Assembly: GCF_036663835.1 (NCBI RefSeq)
Contig: NZ_JAXOJT010000002.1
Coordinates: 124,001 to 188,000 of the forward strand
Length of the DNA stretch: 64,000 nucleotides
Reading direction: 5' to 3'
Source of the DNA: Sphingomonas sp. LT1P40
GTDB lineage: Bacteria; Pseudomonadota; Alphaproteobacteria; Sphingomonadales; Sphingomonadaceae
Below the pieces are notes generated by a model. It saw nothing but the letters and a program-made list of their open reading frames with translations. It searched no databases and was not told where the DNA came from. Positions 44,101 through 53,270 of this stretch are shown piece by piece. Positions within the stretch are counted from its first letter, which is position 1; every line of letters begins with the position of its first letter. A program made the translations under genes and the position numbers.

Positions 44101-44433
44101 ATGAAGATTGCCCTGTTCGCCGCGCTTGCGGTTGTCACGCTCGCGCCCGCCGCCGTCGCCCAGACCGCACCGGCACCGGCACCGGCACCGGCCCCCGCCC
44201 CCGCCCCCGCCGCAGCGGCCGCCAAGTTCAATCTCGACACGCCCGTACAGGACATCGTCGCCGACCCGGCGGCAAAGGCGGCGCTCGACGCCAGCCTGCC
44301 CGGTGTGACCACGCATGCAGCCTATGAGATGTTCAAGGGCATGAGCCTGCGTCAGCTTTCCGCCCAAGCCCCCGATCAACTGACCCCCGAAGCGCTGGCC
44401 GGCGCGGAAAAGGCACTGGCTGCGGTGAAGTAA
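44101..44433 (+). CDS. Small secreted protein with Ala-Pro repeat
   Basis: 110 residues: signal peptide ending VAQT, an (Ala-Pro)n spacer at about residues 23-36, then a short helical domain (FNLDTPVQDIVADPAAKAALD) with a C-terminal helix. GGGAGG precedes the ATG. It resembles small exported helical proteins of unknown function. The repeat is encoded by CCGGCA-type hexamers and may vary in length. Confidence 0.75.
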   Translation: MKIALFAALAVVTLAPAAVAQTAPAPAPAPAPAPAPAAAAAKFNLDTPVQDIVADPAAKAALDASLPGVTTHAAYEMFKGMSLRQLSAQAPDQLTPEALAGAEKALAAVK

Positions 44434-44442
44434 TGCCCCGAT

Positions 44443-44470
44443 TGACCCCGGGCCTGTGCGCTCGGGGTCA
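44443..44470. terminator. Terminator-like hairpin
   Basis: Perfect 8-base arms TGACCCCG and CGGGGTCA (44443-44450, 44463-44470) with a 12-base loop between two convergent genes. The right arm overlaps the stop codon of the phospholipase D-family gene. Confidence 0.5.
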
Positions 44471-45712
44471 GTCCTTCGACCCGAAATTCAGGAATCGCGT
44501 GACCCGATAGTCGATCACTGCGACCACCAGATACACCGCCGCCTGCTTGATCCGCGTCCACAGGCCGGTGCGCTCGCGGTGCAGTTCCGGCGTCACATCC
44601 AGCGATCGCCGCACCTCGCCATCGACATAGGCACGGACATGCGCGGCGAACGCGCGATCCTCGATCCGCAGCATCACCTCCAAGTTCAGGTACAGGCTGC
44701 GCATGTCGAAATTGGCCGACCCGATCTGTACCACATCGTCGATCACGAACAGCTTCGTGTGCAGCTTGGTCGGCAGATACTCGAAAATCCGCACCCCGCG
44801 CCGCAGCAGCCCGCGATAGGTGAAGCGTGCCGCCCATAATGTCAGCGCATTGTCGGTGACCGAAGGCAGCACCACGCGCACTTCGCCCCCGCGCCGCGCC
44901 GCGCGGCCCAGTCGCCGCAACATCGCCGGGTTCGGAAAGAAATAGGCGGCGAGAATGTCGATCCGCCGCGCGCCCTTCAGATCGCGGCGCACCGCCCGTG
45001 CCCATGGCGACAATCGCCGCGTGGGTCCGCCCAGCAACCAGCGCAGCCTGCCCTCCGGTTCGCTCCAGTGCGACAGCGCACGGCGCAACCCGCGCAGCGG
45101 CGCCTTGGGTCGCCGTGCCCAGCGCCACAGCGCGTCGAAATACCCGCCCAGCCGCGCCGCCGCCGGCCCCTCGACCAGCAATCCGAGATCGCGCCATGCA
45201 TCGGGTCCCGGCGCGCCAAAATAATCGTCCTGGATATTGAACCCGCCGATGATGACCCGCGCATCCGGAGTTTCGGCATCGGCCAGCGCGATCTTCTGAT
45301 GATTGCGCAACAGATAGCGGCGGCCCAGCCGCGGCTCGAAGAAACAGACATTGCCCCCCGCTTCGCGCAGCGGGGCAAAGAAATCGCGGTCATGCGCCGG
45401 ATCGCTGCCCAGCGCATCGGCGATCAGCGTCACCGCGACGCCGCGCCCCACCGCCGCCACCATCGCGTCGCGCACCCGCTCACCCACCGCATCGTCGGTG
45501 TAGATATAATAAAGCAGCCTGAGCGACTGGCGTGCCTCCGCGATCAGGGCGAGCAACGCATCGAGACGGCGCGGGCCGGTGTCGAGCAGCGTCAGGCGGT
45601 TACCCTCGATTCCGAATACCGGTTGCGGCGGCGGTTCGGGCACGATGTCGTGCGGCGCAGCGGGCAATGCACCCGGTTGCGCGACAGGTTGGATCGGTTC
45701 GGCCTGCTCCAT
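44468..45712 (-). CDS. Phospholipase D-family protein, cardiolipin synthase-like
   Basis: 414 residues from MEQAEPIQ (ATG 45712). Two HKD motifs, HQKIALAD and HTKLFVID, each followed by a G-x-FN / SANFD element, as in cardiolipin synthases. No N-terminal membrane helix is present; a C-terminal hydrophobic stretch (AAVYLVVAVID) could associate with the membrane. The frame remains open upstream, but that part overlaps the rpoZ start antisense, so the shorter start is used. Confidence 0.85.
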   Translation of the reverse strand: MEQAEPIQPVAQPGALPAAPHDIVPEPPPQPVFGIEGNRLTLLDTGPRRLDALLALIAEARQSLRLLYYIYTDDAVGERVRDAMVAAVGRGVAVTLIADALGSDPAHDRDFFAPLREAGGNVCFFEPRLGRRYLLRNHQKIALADAETPDARVIIGGFNIQDDYFGAPGPDAWRDLGLLVEGPAAARLGGYFDALWRWARRPKAPLRGLRRALSHWSEPEGRLRWLLGGPTRRLSPWARAVRRDLKGARRIDILAAYFFPNPAMLRRLGRAARRGGEVRVVLPSVTDNALTLWAARFTYRGLLRRGVRIFEYLPTKLHTKLFVIDDVVQIGSANFDMRSLYLNLEVMLRIEDRAFAAHVRAYVDGEVRRSLDVTPELHRERTGLWTRIKQAAVYLVVAVIDYRVTRFLNFGSKD

Positions 45713-45833
45713 GCACCCCGCTTGCACGAGCCGCCGTCCCGCGAACAGCCCCGAAACGCCGATTTTCTTGACTCGTCCGGCCACCCTCCCTAAGTCGCCC
45801 CCTTTCCCATAGTGTTGCCGAAGGAAGCGTTTC

Positions 45834-46178
45834 ATGGCGCGCGTCACTGTCGAAGATTGCGTCGACAAGATTCCCAATCGTTTCGACCTCGTCCTGATCG
45901 CCGCTCAGCGTGCACGCCAGATTTCGGGCGGTGCCGAACTGACGATCGACCGGGACCGCGACAAAAACCCTGTGGTCGCCCTGCGCGAGATCGCGGAGGA
46001 GATGGTGCGTCCGGATCATCTGGAAGAATCGCTGGTCAACAGCCTGCAGCGCGTCCAGATCGACGACGAGGAAGCGCCCGACGAGGTCGGTTCGCTGGCC
46101 GCATCGGCAGAGGCGCTGCGCCTCACCGCCGCCGCACCGCCGCGCAACCAGAATCTGGGTGCTGATTACGACGGCTAA
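45834..46178 (+). CDS. rpoZ: RNA polymerase omega subunit
   Basis: 114 residues beginning [23 protein letters not shown], with the RARQISGG and [10 protein letters not shown] segments of RpoZ and a longer alphaproteobacterial acidic tail. GAAGGA precedes the ATG. It promotes RNA polymerase assembly. Confidence 0.97.
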   Translation: MARVTVEDCVDKIPNRFDLVLIAAQRARQISGGAELTIDRDRDKNPVVALREIAEEMVRPDHLEESLVNSLQRVQIDDEEAPDEVGSLAASAEALRLTAAAPPRNQNLGADYDG

Positions 46179-46204
46179 TCCCGTCCGTTCGTTAAGAATT
46201 TGAC

Positions 46205-46235
46205 GCCGGTCCTCGTTGCGGGCCGGCTTTCTCTT
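46205..46235 (+). terminator. Terminator after rpoZ
   Basis: GCCGGTCC and GGGCCGGC arms (with one G-T pair) around TCGTTGC, followed by TTTCTCTTTT. A typical intrinsic terminator 26 bases after the rpoZ stop. Confidence 0.78.
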
Positions 46236-46310
46236 TTCGAGTATAAAACAAGCGCTTGAACATGCCTTGTCCGTAACAGACACTATCGTGTCCGAATCGG
46301 GGGAAACGGC

Positions 46311-47690
46311 GTGCCGGCCATCGACACCGTGCTGTTGGTCATCGACGCGATCGCCCGCGAAGCGATGCTGTTCGCCGCGATCGGCTTCCTGATCGGCGGG
46401 ATCGACGATCTGGCGGTTGATCTGGCCTATCTCTGGTGTCGCATATGCAACTGGTTTCGACCGGAGCCGCCGCGCGCGCTCGACAAACCAGCAGGCCGCA
46501 TCGCAATATTCATCGCTGCCTGGGATGAATCTGCGGTGATCGGGCAGATGCTGCGCGCCACGCTCGCTCGCTATGACTATCCGGATTATCGCCTGTATGT
46601 CGGGGTGTACCCGAACGATACAGCTACTATCGCGATCGTCGAAGCGGTGGCAGCGATCGATGCCAGGGTCAGGCCGGTGATCGGCCTTAACCCCGGCCCG
46701 ACCACCAAGGCAGATTGCCTGAACAGCCTGTGGCGCACCCTGCTCGATGACGAGAGTCGCGAGGGGGAGGCCCACGCCGTCGTTCTCCACGATGCGGAAG
46801 ACCTTGTGCATCCTGACGAACTGCGTGTTTTCGCCGCCTATCTGACTGACCACGCCGCCGTGCAGGTGCCGGTGCTGCCGCTGCCTGATCCACGGTCACC
46901 GCTGATCTCCGGACACTATCTTGATGAGTTTGCGACGGCTCACACGGTGCATCTGGCGGTGCGTGAAACGCTGCGCGCCGGCATTCCCTTTGCCGGCGTC
47001 GGTTGCGCGATTGACCGCAAGATGCTGGCGCGCATCGCCGACGCTCGTGGCGGCGATCCGTTCGACGACACCAGTCTGACCGAGGATTACGAACTCGGCC
47101 TGACCGTTGCCGCTCTGGGCGGACGCACGAAATTGGCGCGCGTTCGCGACGGCGACGGCGAACTCGTTGCCGTCCGCGCCTATTTCCCGGCGGCGCTTTC
47201 CGCGGCAGTGCGTCAGAAGGCGCGCTGGATGACGGGTATTGCGCTTGCCGGTTGGGATCGCGTCGGCTGGGGCCGGGCGGGTGCGATCGGCGATCACTGG
47301 ATGCGGATGCGCGATCGGCGCGCGACGCTCGCGATACCGGTGCTGGCAATCGCCTATCTGGCGCTGGTGGCATGGGGGCTGTCGCTCGCCGGGCATGGGG
47401 TGACGGCAACGGCCATGCCGCTTCCGGAAGGTGCCATGCGCTGGCTGCTCGGGATCAATGCCGTTCTGCTCGGCTGGCGCGTCCTGTGCCGCGCTTTGTG
47501 TACCGGTCGCGCGCATGGCTGGCGACAGGCGGCGTTGTCGGTCCCGCGCATCTTCGTCGCCAACCTGGTGGCGTTGCTGGCCGCGCGGCGTGCGCTCAAG
47601 ATCTATTGGCCGACGCTGGACGGCAAACGCCCGCACTGGGAAAAAACCGCGCATCACTTCCCCGATCAGAACGAGGGGACCGCCGGGTGA
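46311..47690 (+). CDS. Membrane glycosyltransferase, NfrB-like GT2
   Basis: 459 residues: N-terminal hydrophobic segment (residues 20-31), GT2 core with AAWDESAVIGQMLRATL, HDAED (D-x-D-type), TEDYELGL and QKARWMTG (Q-x-x-R-W), then about three C-terminal membrane helices. The pattern is that of NfrB and cyclic-di-GMP-controlled polysaccharide synthases, without the C-terminal MshEN domain. GTG start with GGGGGA ahead. The next gene, coupled by GTGA overlap, encodes a probable outer-membrane partner. Confidence 0.82.
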   Translation: MPAIDTVLLVIDAIAREAMLFAAIGFLIGGIDDLAVDLAYLWCRICNWFRPEPPRALDKPAGRIAIFIAAWDESAVIGQMLRATLARYDYPDYRLYVGVYPNDTATIAIVEAVAAIDARVRPVIGLNPGPTTKADCLNSLWRTLLDDESREGEAHAVVLHDAEDLVHPDELRVFAAYLTDHAAVQVPVLPLPDPRSPLISGHYLDEFATAHTVHLAVRETLRAGIPFAGVGCAIDRKMLARIADARGGDPFDDTSLTEDYELGLTVAALGGRTKLARVRDGDGELVAVRAYFPAALSAAVRQKARWMTGIALAGWDRVGWGRAGAIGDHWMRMRDRRATLAIPVLAIAYLALVAWGLSLAGHGVTATAMPLPEGAMRWLLGINAVLLGWRVLCRALCTGRAHGWRQAALSVPRIFVANLVALLAARRALKIYWPTLDGKRPHWEKTAHHFPDQNEGTAG

Positions 47691-48694
47691 ACGGGCGTGG
47701 CCGCCCGATCCGTTTCGTCGCACTGGTCGCTGCAACGTGGGCCAGCGCACGGGTGGTCTTGCTCTGGCCCGAGGGCGGCACGCTGGGTGAGGCGATCGAG
47801 GCTGCCTTCCCATTGCAACAAGCGGAAGCCGCCATCGTACCGGCCGGTGTCAAGCGCGCCGCGTCTGCGCCACGCGTTCAGGCACGCCCCGAGATGCCGT
47901 TCCGCGCCGTCGCTACGGCACTCGCGCCGACTGCCCGTGCCGGCGATCCGGCACGCGTGAACCTCGCCATGCTGGGACTCGTCTCGTTCGGTAGCGAGGA
48001 GGTGCTGGGCGCACCGTCCGGCGCGCTTCCCCGCCGCGCTGCGCCGCCCGCAATGCTGCCGGAGCGCGCCCAGCCGTCACGCTGGTCGGGCAGCGCCTGG
48101 TTCGTCACGCGGCGCGGCGCGTCGGCGGGCGGGCCGCAGCTTGGCGGCGATCAGGCGGGCATCCGCGTCGCCTATGCGCTGGGCGGCAATCGCCGCCTCG
48201 CATTCTATGCGCGAGTCAGCGGCGCTCTTGCACGACCCGGCCGCGAACTCGCACTCGGCGCGGAATGGCGTCCGCTCGACGCGCCCGTGCGGTTCGTCGC
48301 CGAACACCGTGTCGGTCTCGACGGCACGGCCGGCGGGCCTGCTATCGGGATCGTCGGCGGTGTCGATGGCGTCGCGCTACCGCTCGATTTCAAGCTCGAA
48401 GCCTATGGGCAGGCGGGCGCGGTCGCGCGCAAGCGGATCGACCCGTTCGCCGACGGGGCGCTCCGCGTGGTGCGTGAGGTCGCCTCGACCGGTCGCGCGC
48501 GGCTCGATCTCGGCGCAGGCGGCTGGGGTGCCGCACAGCGCGACGCGACACGCCTGGATGTCGGTCCCACTGCCGTCGCCACGGTACCGCTGGGCGACCG
48601 CGCCGTGCGCCTCGCGGTCGACTGGCGCGAACGCGTCGCGGGCAATGCCAGTCCGGGTTCCGGCCCCGCGCTGACGCTGGGGACCGATTTTTGA
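47687..48694 (+). CDS. Hypothetical protein, probable NfrA-like outer-membrane partner
   Basis: 335 residues from GTG 47687, which overlaps the glycosyltransferase stop. A hydrophobic N-terminal segment and a long Ala/Arg/Pro-rich linker precede alternating strands with small-aromatic patterning (RLAFYARVSGAL, ARLDLGAGGWG, RLAVDWRERV) ending in Phe (LTLGTDF). This suggests an outer-membrane beta-barrel end domain, as in NfrA. No known family was recognised with certainty. It probably serves export of the polymer made by the upstream transferase. Confidence 0.6.
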   Translation: MNGRGRPIRFVALVAATWASARVVLLWPEGGTLGEAIEAAFPLQQAEAAIVPAGVKRAASAPRVQARPEMPFRAVATALAPTARAGDPARVNLAMLGLVSFGSEEVLGAPSGALPRRAAPPAMLPERAQPSRWSGSAWFVTRRGASAGGPQLGGDQAGIRVAYALGGNRRLAFYARVSGALARPGRELALGAEWRPLDAPVRFVAEHRVGLDGTAGGPAIGIVGGVDGVALPLDFKLEAYGQAGAVARKRIDPFADGALRVVREVASTGRARLDLGAGGWGAAQRDATRLDVGPTAVATVPLGDRAVRLAVDWRERVAGNASPGSGPALTLGTDF

Positions 48695-48769
48695 CGACGC
48701 TTCCTGCGTTCAGGCGCGGGATCATGACGCTGTTGCGAAACGCGCCTGAGACGGTCAGCATCGATCGGC

Positions 48770-49735
48770 ATGTTTGACGATATTCCGGTTCAGATCTGGC
48801 TGCTGCCGGTAATCGCGGCCGTCACCTTTTTCCCTGCCCGCCACCTCTACCGCCAGGCCATCGATTCGCGCAGCACGCCCTCGAACTGGCGCGCATCCGG
48901 TCGATTCTGGGGAAGTCTGATCGCGCTCATTGCCCTGGCCGGCTTTGCCATCTTCATCTTCACGCCAGCCGCAGGCCGGTTCGCCCAATCGCGGCATTTC
49001 TGGCCGTTGCTGATCGTGGCCGGCGGGATCGCGATGCTCGCGGCTGTCGCCCGCAGCGTGTCAAAGGGCCGCATCCGCCCCTTGGCCAAGGGCTTTCCCG
49101 ACAGTTACGAGCGGGCGGGACAGCCCGCGCGATTCTGGCTCTCGGCAGGGTGGAATTCGTTGCTCGGCCTCCTGTTTCTCTGGCTCGGCGTTCACATGCA
49201 TTTGCGAGTCCCGCTGCACGCCGCGCGGGAGCGGTGCCAGGATGCGACCCGCGCTTATCCGGCGCGCGAACGGCTGGCGGCGTGCAACGCGCTGATCGAA
49301 ATGCGCGAGGAGACGAGCGAAGCCGAAGGCTATGTAAATCGCGGACTGATCTTCCTCGACCACGGCAAGCTCGATCGCGCCGTGGCGGATTTTACGGAGG
49401 CGCACCGGCTTGCGCCCGACGATCCGGTGCCGCTCGCCAATCGCGGCATTGCCTATGCCTGGAAACGGCAAGAGGCGGCGGCAAGAAGCGACTTCGCGGC
49501 GGTTCGCGCGCTTGAGCCGTCGAACCTTGTCGCGTTTCGGGGAGAGGCGCTGCTCAGCCTCAACCGCGGCGATCCGCGTGGCGCGATCGGTTATCTTTCG
49601 GCGGCCTTGCGCGTGGATCCCGGCGATAGATGGTCGCTGGCCATGCGGGCCGACATCTACAAATGGCTCGGCGATGAGCAGAAGATGCGCGCCGACACCG
49701 CCGAACTGCAACGTTTGAAGGCTGAAGACAGGTAA
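48770..49735 (+). CDS. Membrane protein with TPR repeats
   Basis: 321 residues. Four hydrophobic segments in the first half (PVIAAVTFFPARHLY, LIALIALAGFAIFIF, LLIVAGGIAMLAA, SLLGLLFLWLGVHM) and at least three TPR units in the second (GYVNRGLIFLDHGKLDRAVADF, and similar). No family recognised. It could scaffold an envelope complex. Confidence 0.72.
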   Translation: MFDDIPVQIWLLPVIAAVTFFPARHLYRQAIDSRSTPSNWRASGRFWGSLIALIALAGFAIFIFTPAAGRFAQSRHFWPLLIVAGGIAMLAAVARSVSKGRIRPLAKGFPDSYERAGQPARFWLSAGWNSLLGLLFLWLGVHMHLRVPLHAARERCQDATRAYPARERLAACNALIEMREETSEAEGYVNRGLIFLDHGKLDRAVADFTEAHRLAPDDPVPLANRGIAYAWKRQEAAARSDFAAVRALEPSNLVAFRGEALLSLNRGDPRGAIGYLSAALRVDPGDRWSLAMRADIYKWLGDEQKMRADTAELQRLKAEDR

Positions 49736-49817
49736 GCCTGCGACTTGCGCGGCGTTTGATGAGGACACCGTCATGCGCCTTCCGCCCGCGTGCGCAAGCG
49801 GCTAGGCAGGGCAGCGC

Positions 49818-50732
49818 ATGGACCTGTATCTCCCCATCGCCAATCTCTCGGTCAACGCGCTTGTCATCGTGTTGCTGGGTCTGGGCGTCGGCGTGCTTTC
49901 GGGCATGTTCGGCGTCGGCGGCGGGTTTCTGACGACGCCGTTGCTGATCGTTTATGGCATCCCGCCGACCGTCGCCGCCGCCTCCGCCGCCAGCCAAGTG
50001 ACCGGGGCGAGCGTATCCGGCGTGTTCGCGCATCTGCGCCGGGGCGGCGTCGATTATCATATGGGATTCGTGCTGATCGGGGGCGGTGTACTGGGGTCGG
50101 GCGCAGGTGCGATCCTGTTCACGCTGCTGCAGGCCAGCGGCCAGATCGATACCGTGATCGCAATCCTGTACGTCCTGATGCTCGGATCGATCGGCTGGCT
50201 GATGCTGTCGGAATCGCTGGGCGCAGTCCGCAATACGCGAGAGGGGGCGACGCCCCGCGCCAAGCGGCGACGGCATCATCCGATGGTCGCGGCGCTCCCG
50301 TTTCGCTTTCGCTTCTACCGCTCGGGCCTTTACATCTCGCCGCTTGCGCCGCTGCTGCTCGGCCTTGCCACCGGCATCCTGACGATGCTGCTGGGCGTCG
50401 GTGGCGGCTTCATCCTGATCCCGGCGATGCTCTATTTGCTGGGGATGCCGACTCAGGTCGTCGTCGGCACCTCGCTGTTTCAGATCCTGTTCGTCAGTGC
50501 GACCGCGACGATGGTCCATTCGGTGACGACCAAGGCAGTCGATATCGTGCTCGCCGTGCTACTGTTGCTCGGCTCGGTCGTCGGCGCACAACTCGGGGCG
50601 CGCTTCGCCCAGCGCGTGAGACCCGAATATCTTCGGCTCGCGCTGGCGGTCATGGTCCTGCTCGTCGCGCTGCGCATCCTGCTCGGCCTCGCCTGGCAGC
50701 CTGACGAAATCTTCTCGGTCGAACTCGGGTGA
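49818..50732 (+). CDS. TauE/SafE-family sulfite/organosulfur exporter-like permease
   Basis: 304 residues with two repeats of the TauE/SafE motif (VGVLSGMFGVGGGFLTTP and ILTMLLGVGGGFILIP) and about eight membrane helices. Members move sulfite, sulfoacetate or other anions. The next gene (TIGR02186) starts inside its stop codon. It may export sulfite formed by desulfurization elsewhere in this genome, but this is only an inference from the family. Confidence 0.88.
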   Translation: MDLYLPIANLSVNALVIVLLGLGVGVLSGMFGVGGGFLTTPLLIVYGIPPTVAAASAASQVTGASVSGVFAHLRRGGVDYHMGFVLIGGGVLGSGAGAILFTLLQASGQIDTVIAILYVLMLGSIGWLMLSESLGAVRNTREGATPRAKRRRHHPMVAALPFRFRFYRSGLYISPLAPLLLGLATGILTMLLGVGGGFILIPAMLYLLGMPTQVVVGTSLFQILFVSATATMVHSVTTKAVDIVLAVLLLLGSVVGAQLGARFAQRVRPEYLRLALAVMVLLVALRILLGLAWQPDEIFSVELG

Positions 50733-51496
50733 AACGCGCCGCCCTTCTCCTCGCGCTCGCCGCGCCGCTCCTCCTCGGTCAGGCCAAGCCGGTGCTGGTC
50801 CCGGATGTGTCGCAGCGCGAGATCGAAATCGCCTATTCTTTCACCGGCGCGGACTTGCTGCTGTTCGGCGCGATCCTTCACGCCGGGGGCAGCGGTCGTC
50901 AGCCGGGCGAGCCACCCGCCGACATCGTCGTGGTGGTGAAAGGGCCGACCGAATCGGTGCTGGTGCGCGAAAAGCAGAAGGTCGCGGGGATCTGGGTCAA
51001 TGCCGATCGCACCCGCTACCGCTCGGCACCGTCCTTCTACGCCATCGCCTCGTCGCGCCCGATCCGCGAGATCGTCGATGCGCGCAGCCGGGCGATCTAC
51101 GAACTCGGCCTCGACAGCCTTCAGCTCTCCCCCGCCTCGGGCGCAGTCCCGGCGGTGCAGGCGCGGTTCGATGCCGGGCTGGTCGGCCTCAAACGCCGCA
51201 CCGGCCTGTATTACGAAGCGCCCAAGACGGTCGAGATCACCGAAGACGTGCTCTACCGCGCGCGCATCAACATTCCCGCACGGGTCCCGGTGGGCCGCTT
51301 CACCGCCGAGACCTTTCTGATCCGCGACGGCCGCGTCCTTGCCGCCGCCGTGCGCGACATCGATATCCGCAAATCCGGGTTCGAGCGCTGGATCGCGCAT
51401 GCCGCGGAACGATCGTCGGTGCTCTACGGCCTTGCCGCCGTGTTCCTGTCGATCCTGTTCGGCTGGGCCGCCGGGGCGATCTGGAGAAGATTCTGA
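50729..51496 (+). CDS. TIGR02186-family envelope protein
   Basis: 255 residues: signal peptide-like start (RAALLLALAAPLLLGQA), IEIAYSFTGADLLLFGAI and VVVVVKGP, and a C-terminal membrane helix (YGLAAVFLSILFGWAAGAIW). Proteins of this family regularly follow TauE/SafE genes in alphaproteobacteria. GTG start, overlapping the permease stop. Function is not known. Confidence 0.85.
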   Translation: MKRAALLLALAAPLLLGQAKPVLVPDVSQREIEIAYSFTGADLLLFGAILHAGGSGRQPGEPPADIVVVVKGPTESVLVREKQKVAGIWVNADRTRYRSAPSFYAIASSRPIREIVDARSRAIYELGLDSLQLSPASGAVPAVQARFDAGLVGLKRRTGLYYEAPKTVEITEDVLYRARINIPARVPVGRFTAETFLIRDGRVLAAAVRDIDIRKSGFERWIAHAAERSSVLYGLAAVFLSILFGWAAGAIWRRF

Positions 51497-51592
51497 TTGG
51501 GGCATCGGTGCGAACCAACGGTCTCACACACGCTATCTTTACCTTGTCTGCTCCATAACGGTCGCGTTTGGTGCCAGGAGCGACACGGCTTG

Positions 51593-53269
51593 ATGACTGA
51601 AGATCTGGGCGGACACCGGTTCGATCGTATCCGCCCCGCTTCGGAAGCGGTGGTGCCGGCTGCCGCGAGTGGTGCGATTTCGGGCATCGGCGCGGTTTCC
51701 GCGATCGGCGGCGCGTCCAGCGAAGTAGTGCTCGATCGCGCCGCGCTCGAATCTCTCTCGACGAGCGCCGATCCCGCCATCGCCAATGCCGGTACCGTCG
51801 GCAGCCAGATCAAGATGCGTTCCGGCTCCGCCTGGCTGATCGCCAATGTCCGCGCACTGCGCCTCGACGACGCGACCGGCCGCATCGTCGCTCAGGTCGA
51901 TTTCCTCGGCGAAGGCGATGAGGAGCGTCTGACCGGCAAGCTCTATAGTTTCCGCCGCGGCGTCACCCGCTATCCCTCGCCCGGTACATTGGTTTTCCCG
52001 GTCTCGACCGCCGACCTCAAGCAAATCTATGCCGCCGACGATCGCGCGCATATCGAGGTCGGCAATGTCTATCCGACCAAGGATATTCGCGCCGCGCTTT
52101 ATATCGACGCGATGCTGGGCAAGCATTTCGCGCTGCTCGGCTCGACCGGCACCGGCAAATCGACCAGCGCCGCGCTGATCCTCCACCGCATCTGCGATCT
52201 GGCACCGCAGGGTCACATCGTGATGATCGATCCGCACGGCGAATATTCGGCGGCGTTCAAGACCAATGGCGCATTGTTCGACGTGTCGAACCTGCAAATG
52301 CCATACTGGCTGATGAACTTCGAGGAGCATTGCGAGGTTTTCGTGACGACCGAGGGGTCGGATCGTCAGGTCGATGGCGACATCCTCGCGCGCTGCATCC
52401 TGATGGCGAAGCAGAAGAACCGCCTCGCCGCCGAATTCGGCAAGCTCACCGTCGATGCGCCGATCCCCTATCTGCTGTCCGATCTGACCACCATCCTGCA
52501 AAACGAGATGGGCAAGATGGACAAGGCCACCGACACCGCCCCCTATCTGCGGCTGAAGAGCAAGATCGAGGAGATCAAGGCCGACCCGCGTTATGCCTTC
52601 ATGTTCTCGGGCATGCTGGTCGCGGACACGATGGCCAGCTTCATCGCGCGCATCTTTCGCCTGCCCGGCGACGGCAAGCCGATCTCGATCATCGACGTCT
52701 CGGGCGTGCCGAGCGAGATTACGTCGGTCGTCGTCGCGGTGCTCAGCCGGATGGTGTTCGATTACGCGATCTGGTCGCGCGGCGAATCGCAGCGCCCGAT
52801 CCTGCTCGTTTGCGAGGAAGCGCACCGCTACGTTCCCAACGAACGCAACGCCGATGGCTCGTCGGTCGGCAAGATTCTAAGCCGCATCGCCAAAGAGGGC
52901 CGCAAATACGGCGTCTCGCTCGGCCTGATTACCCAGCGCCCGTCCGATCTGGCCGAAGGCGTGCTTTCGCAATGCGGCACGATCATTGCCATGCGCCTCA
53001 ACAACGACCGCGATCAGGCGTTCGTGCGTGCGGCGATGCCCGAAGGCGCACGCGGTTTTCTCGATTCGATCCCCGCGCTGCGCAACCGCGAGTGCATCAT
53101 GGTCGGCGAGGGCGTCGCCACCCCGGTGCGCGTTTCGTTCGACGCGCTGGAAGAGATCAAGCGTCCCGCCTCGGCCGATCCGCTATTCTCCCAACTCTGG
53201 CGTCATGCCGGCGGCGAAGAGGTTATCCTGGAGCGCACGATCAAACGCTGGCGCGCGCAGGGGCGTTAA
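51593..53269 (+). CDS. HerA-like ATPase (DUF87 family)
   Basis: 558 residues from MTEDLGG. An N-terminal HAS-barrel-like region precedes the RecA-type core with Walker A LLGSTGTGKST (about residues 181-191), Walker B ILLVCEEAHRYVP, and a sensor region GKILSRIAKEGRKYGVSL. HerA proteins are hexameric DNA translocases, often paired with the NurA nuclease or antiphage effectors. Neither is adjacent here. Confidence 0.86.
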   Translation: MTEDLGGHRFDRIRPASEAVVPAAASGAISGIGAVSAIGGASSEVVLDRAALESLSTSADPAIANAGTVGSQIKMRSGSAWLIANVRALRLDDATGRIVAQVDFLGEGDEERLTGKLYSFRRGVTRYPSPGTLVFPVSTADLKQIYAADDRAHIEVGNVYPTKDIRAALYIDAMLGKHFALLGSTGTGKSTSAALILHRICDLAPQGHIVMIDPHGEYSAAFKTNGALFDVSNLQMPYWLMNFEEHCEVFVTTEGSDRQVDGDILARCILMAKQKNRLAAEFGKLTVDAPIPYLLSDLTTILQNEMGKMDKATDTAPYLRLKSKIEEIKADPRYAFMFSGMLVADTMASFIARIFRLPGDGKPISIIDVSGVPSEITSVVVAVLSRMVFDYAIWSRGESQRPILLVCEEAHRYVPNERNADGSSVGKILSRIAKEGRKYGVSLGLITQRPSDLAEGVLSQCGTIIAMRLNNDRDQAFVRAAMPEGARGFLDSIPALRNRECIMVGEGVATPVRVSFDALEEIKRPASADPLFSQLWRHAGGEEVILERTIKRWRAQGR

Positions 53270-53270
53270 G

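Noticed and set aside
51593..53269. HerA gene as part of an antiphage island
   Set aside because: Neighbours are envelope and transport genes, with no Sir2, DUF4297, nuclease, integrase or base-composition shift.
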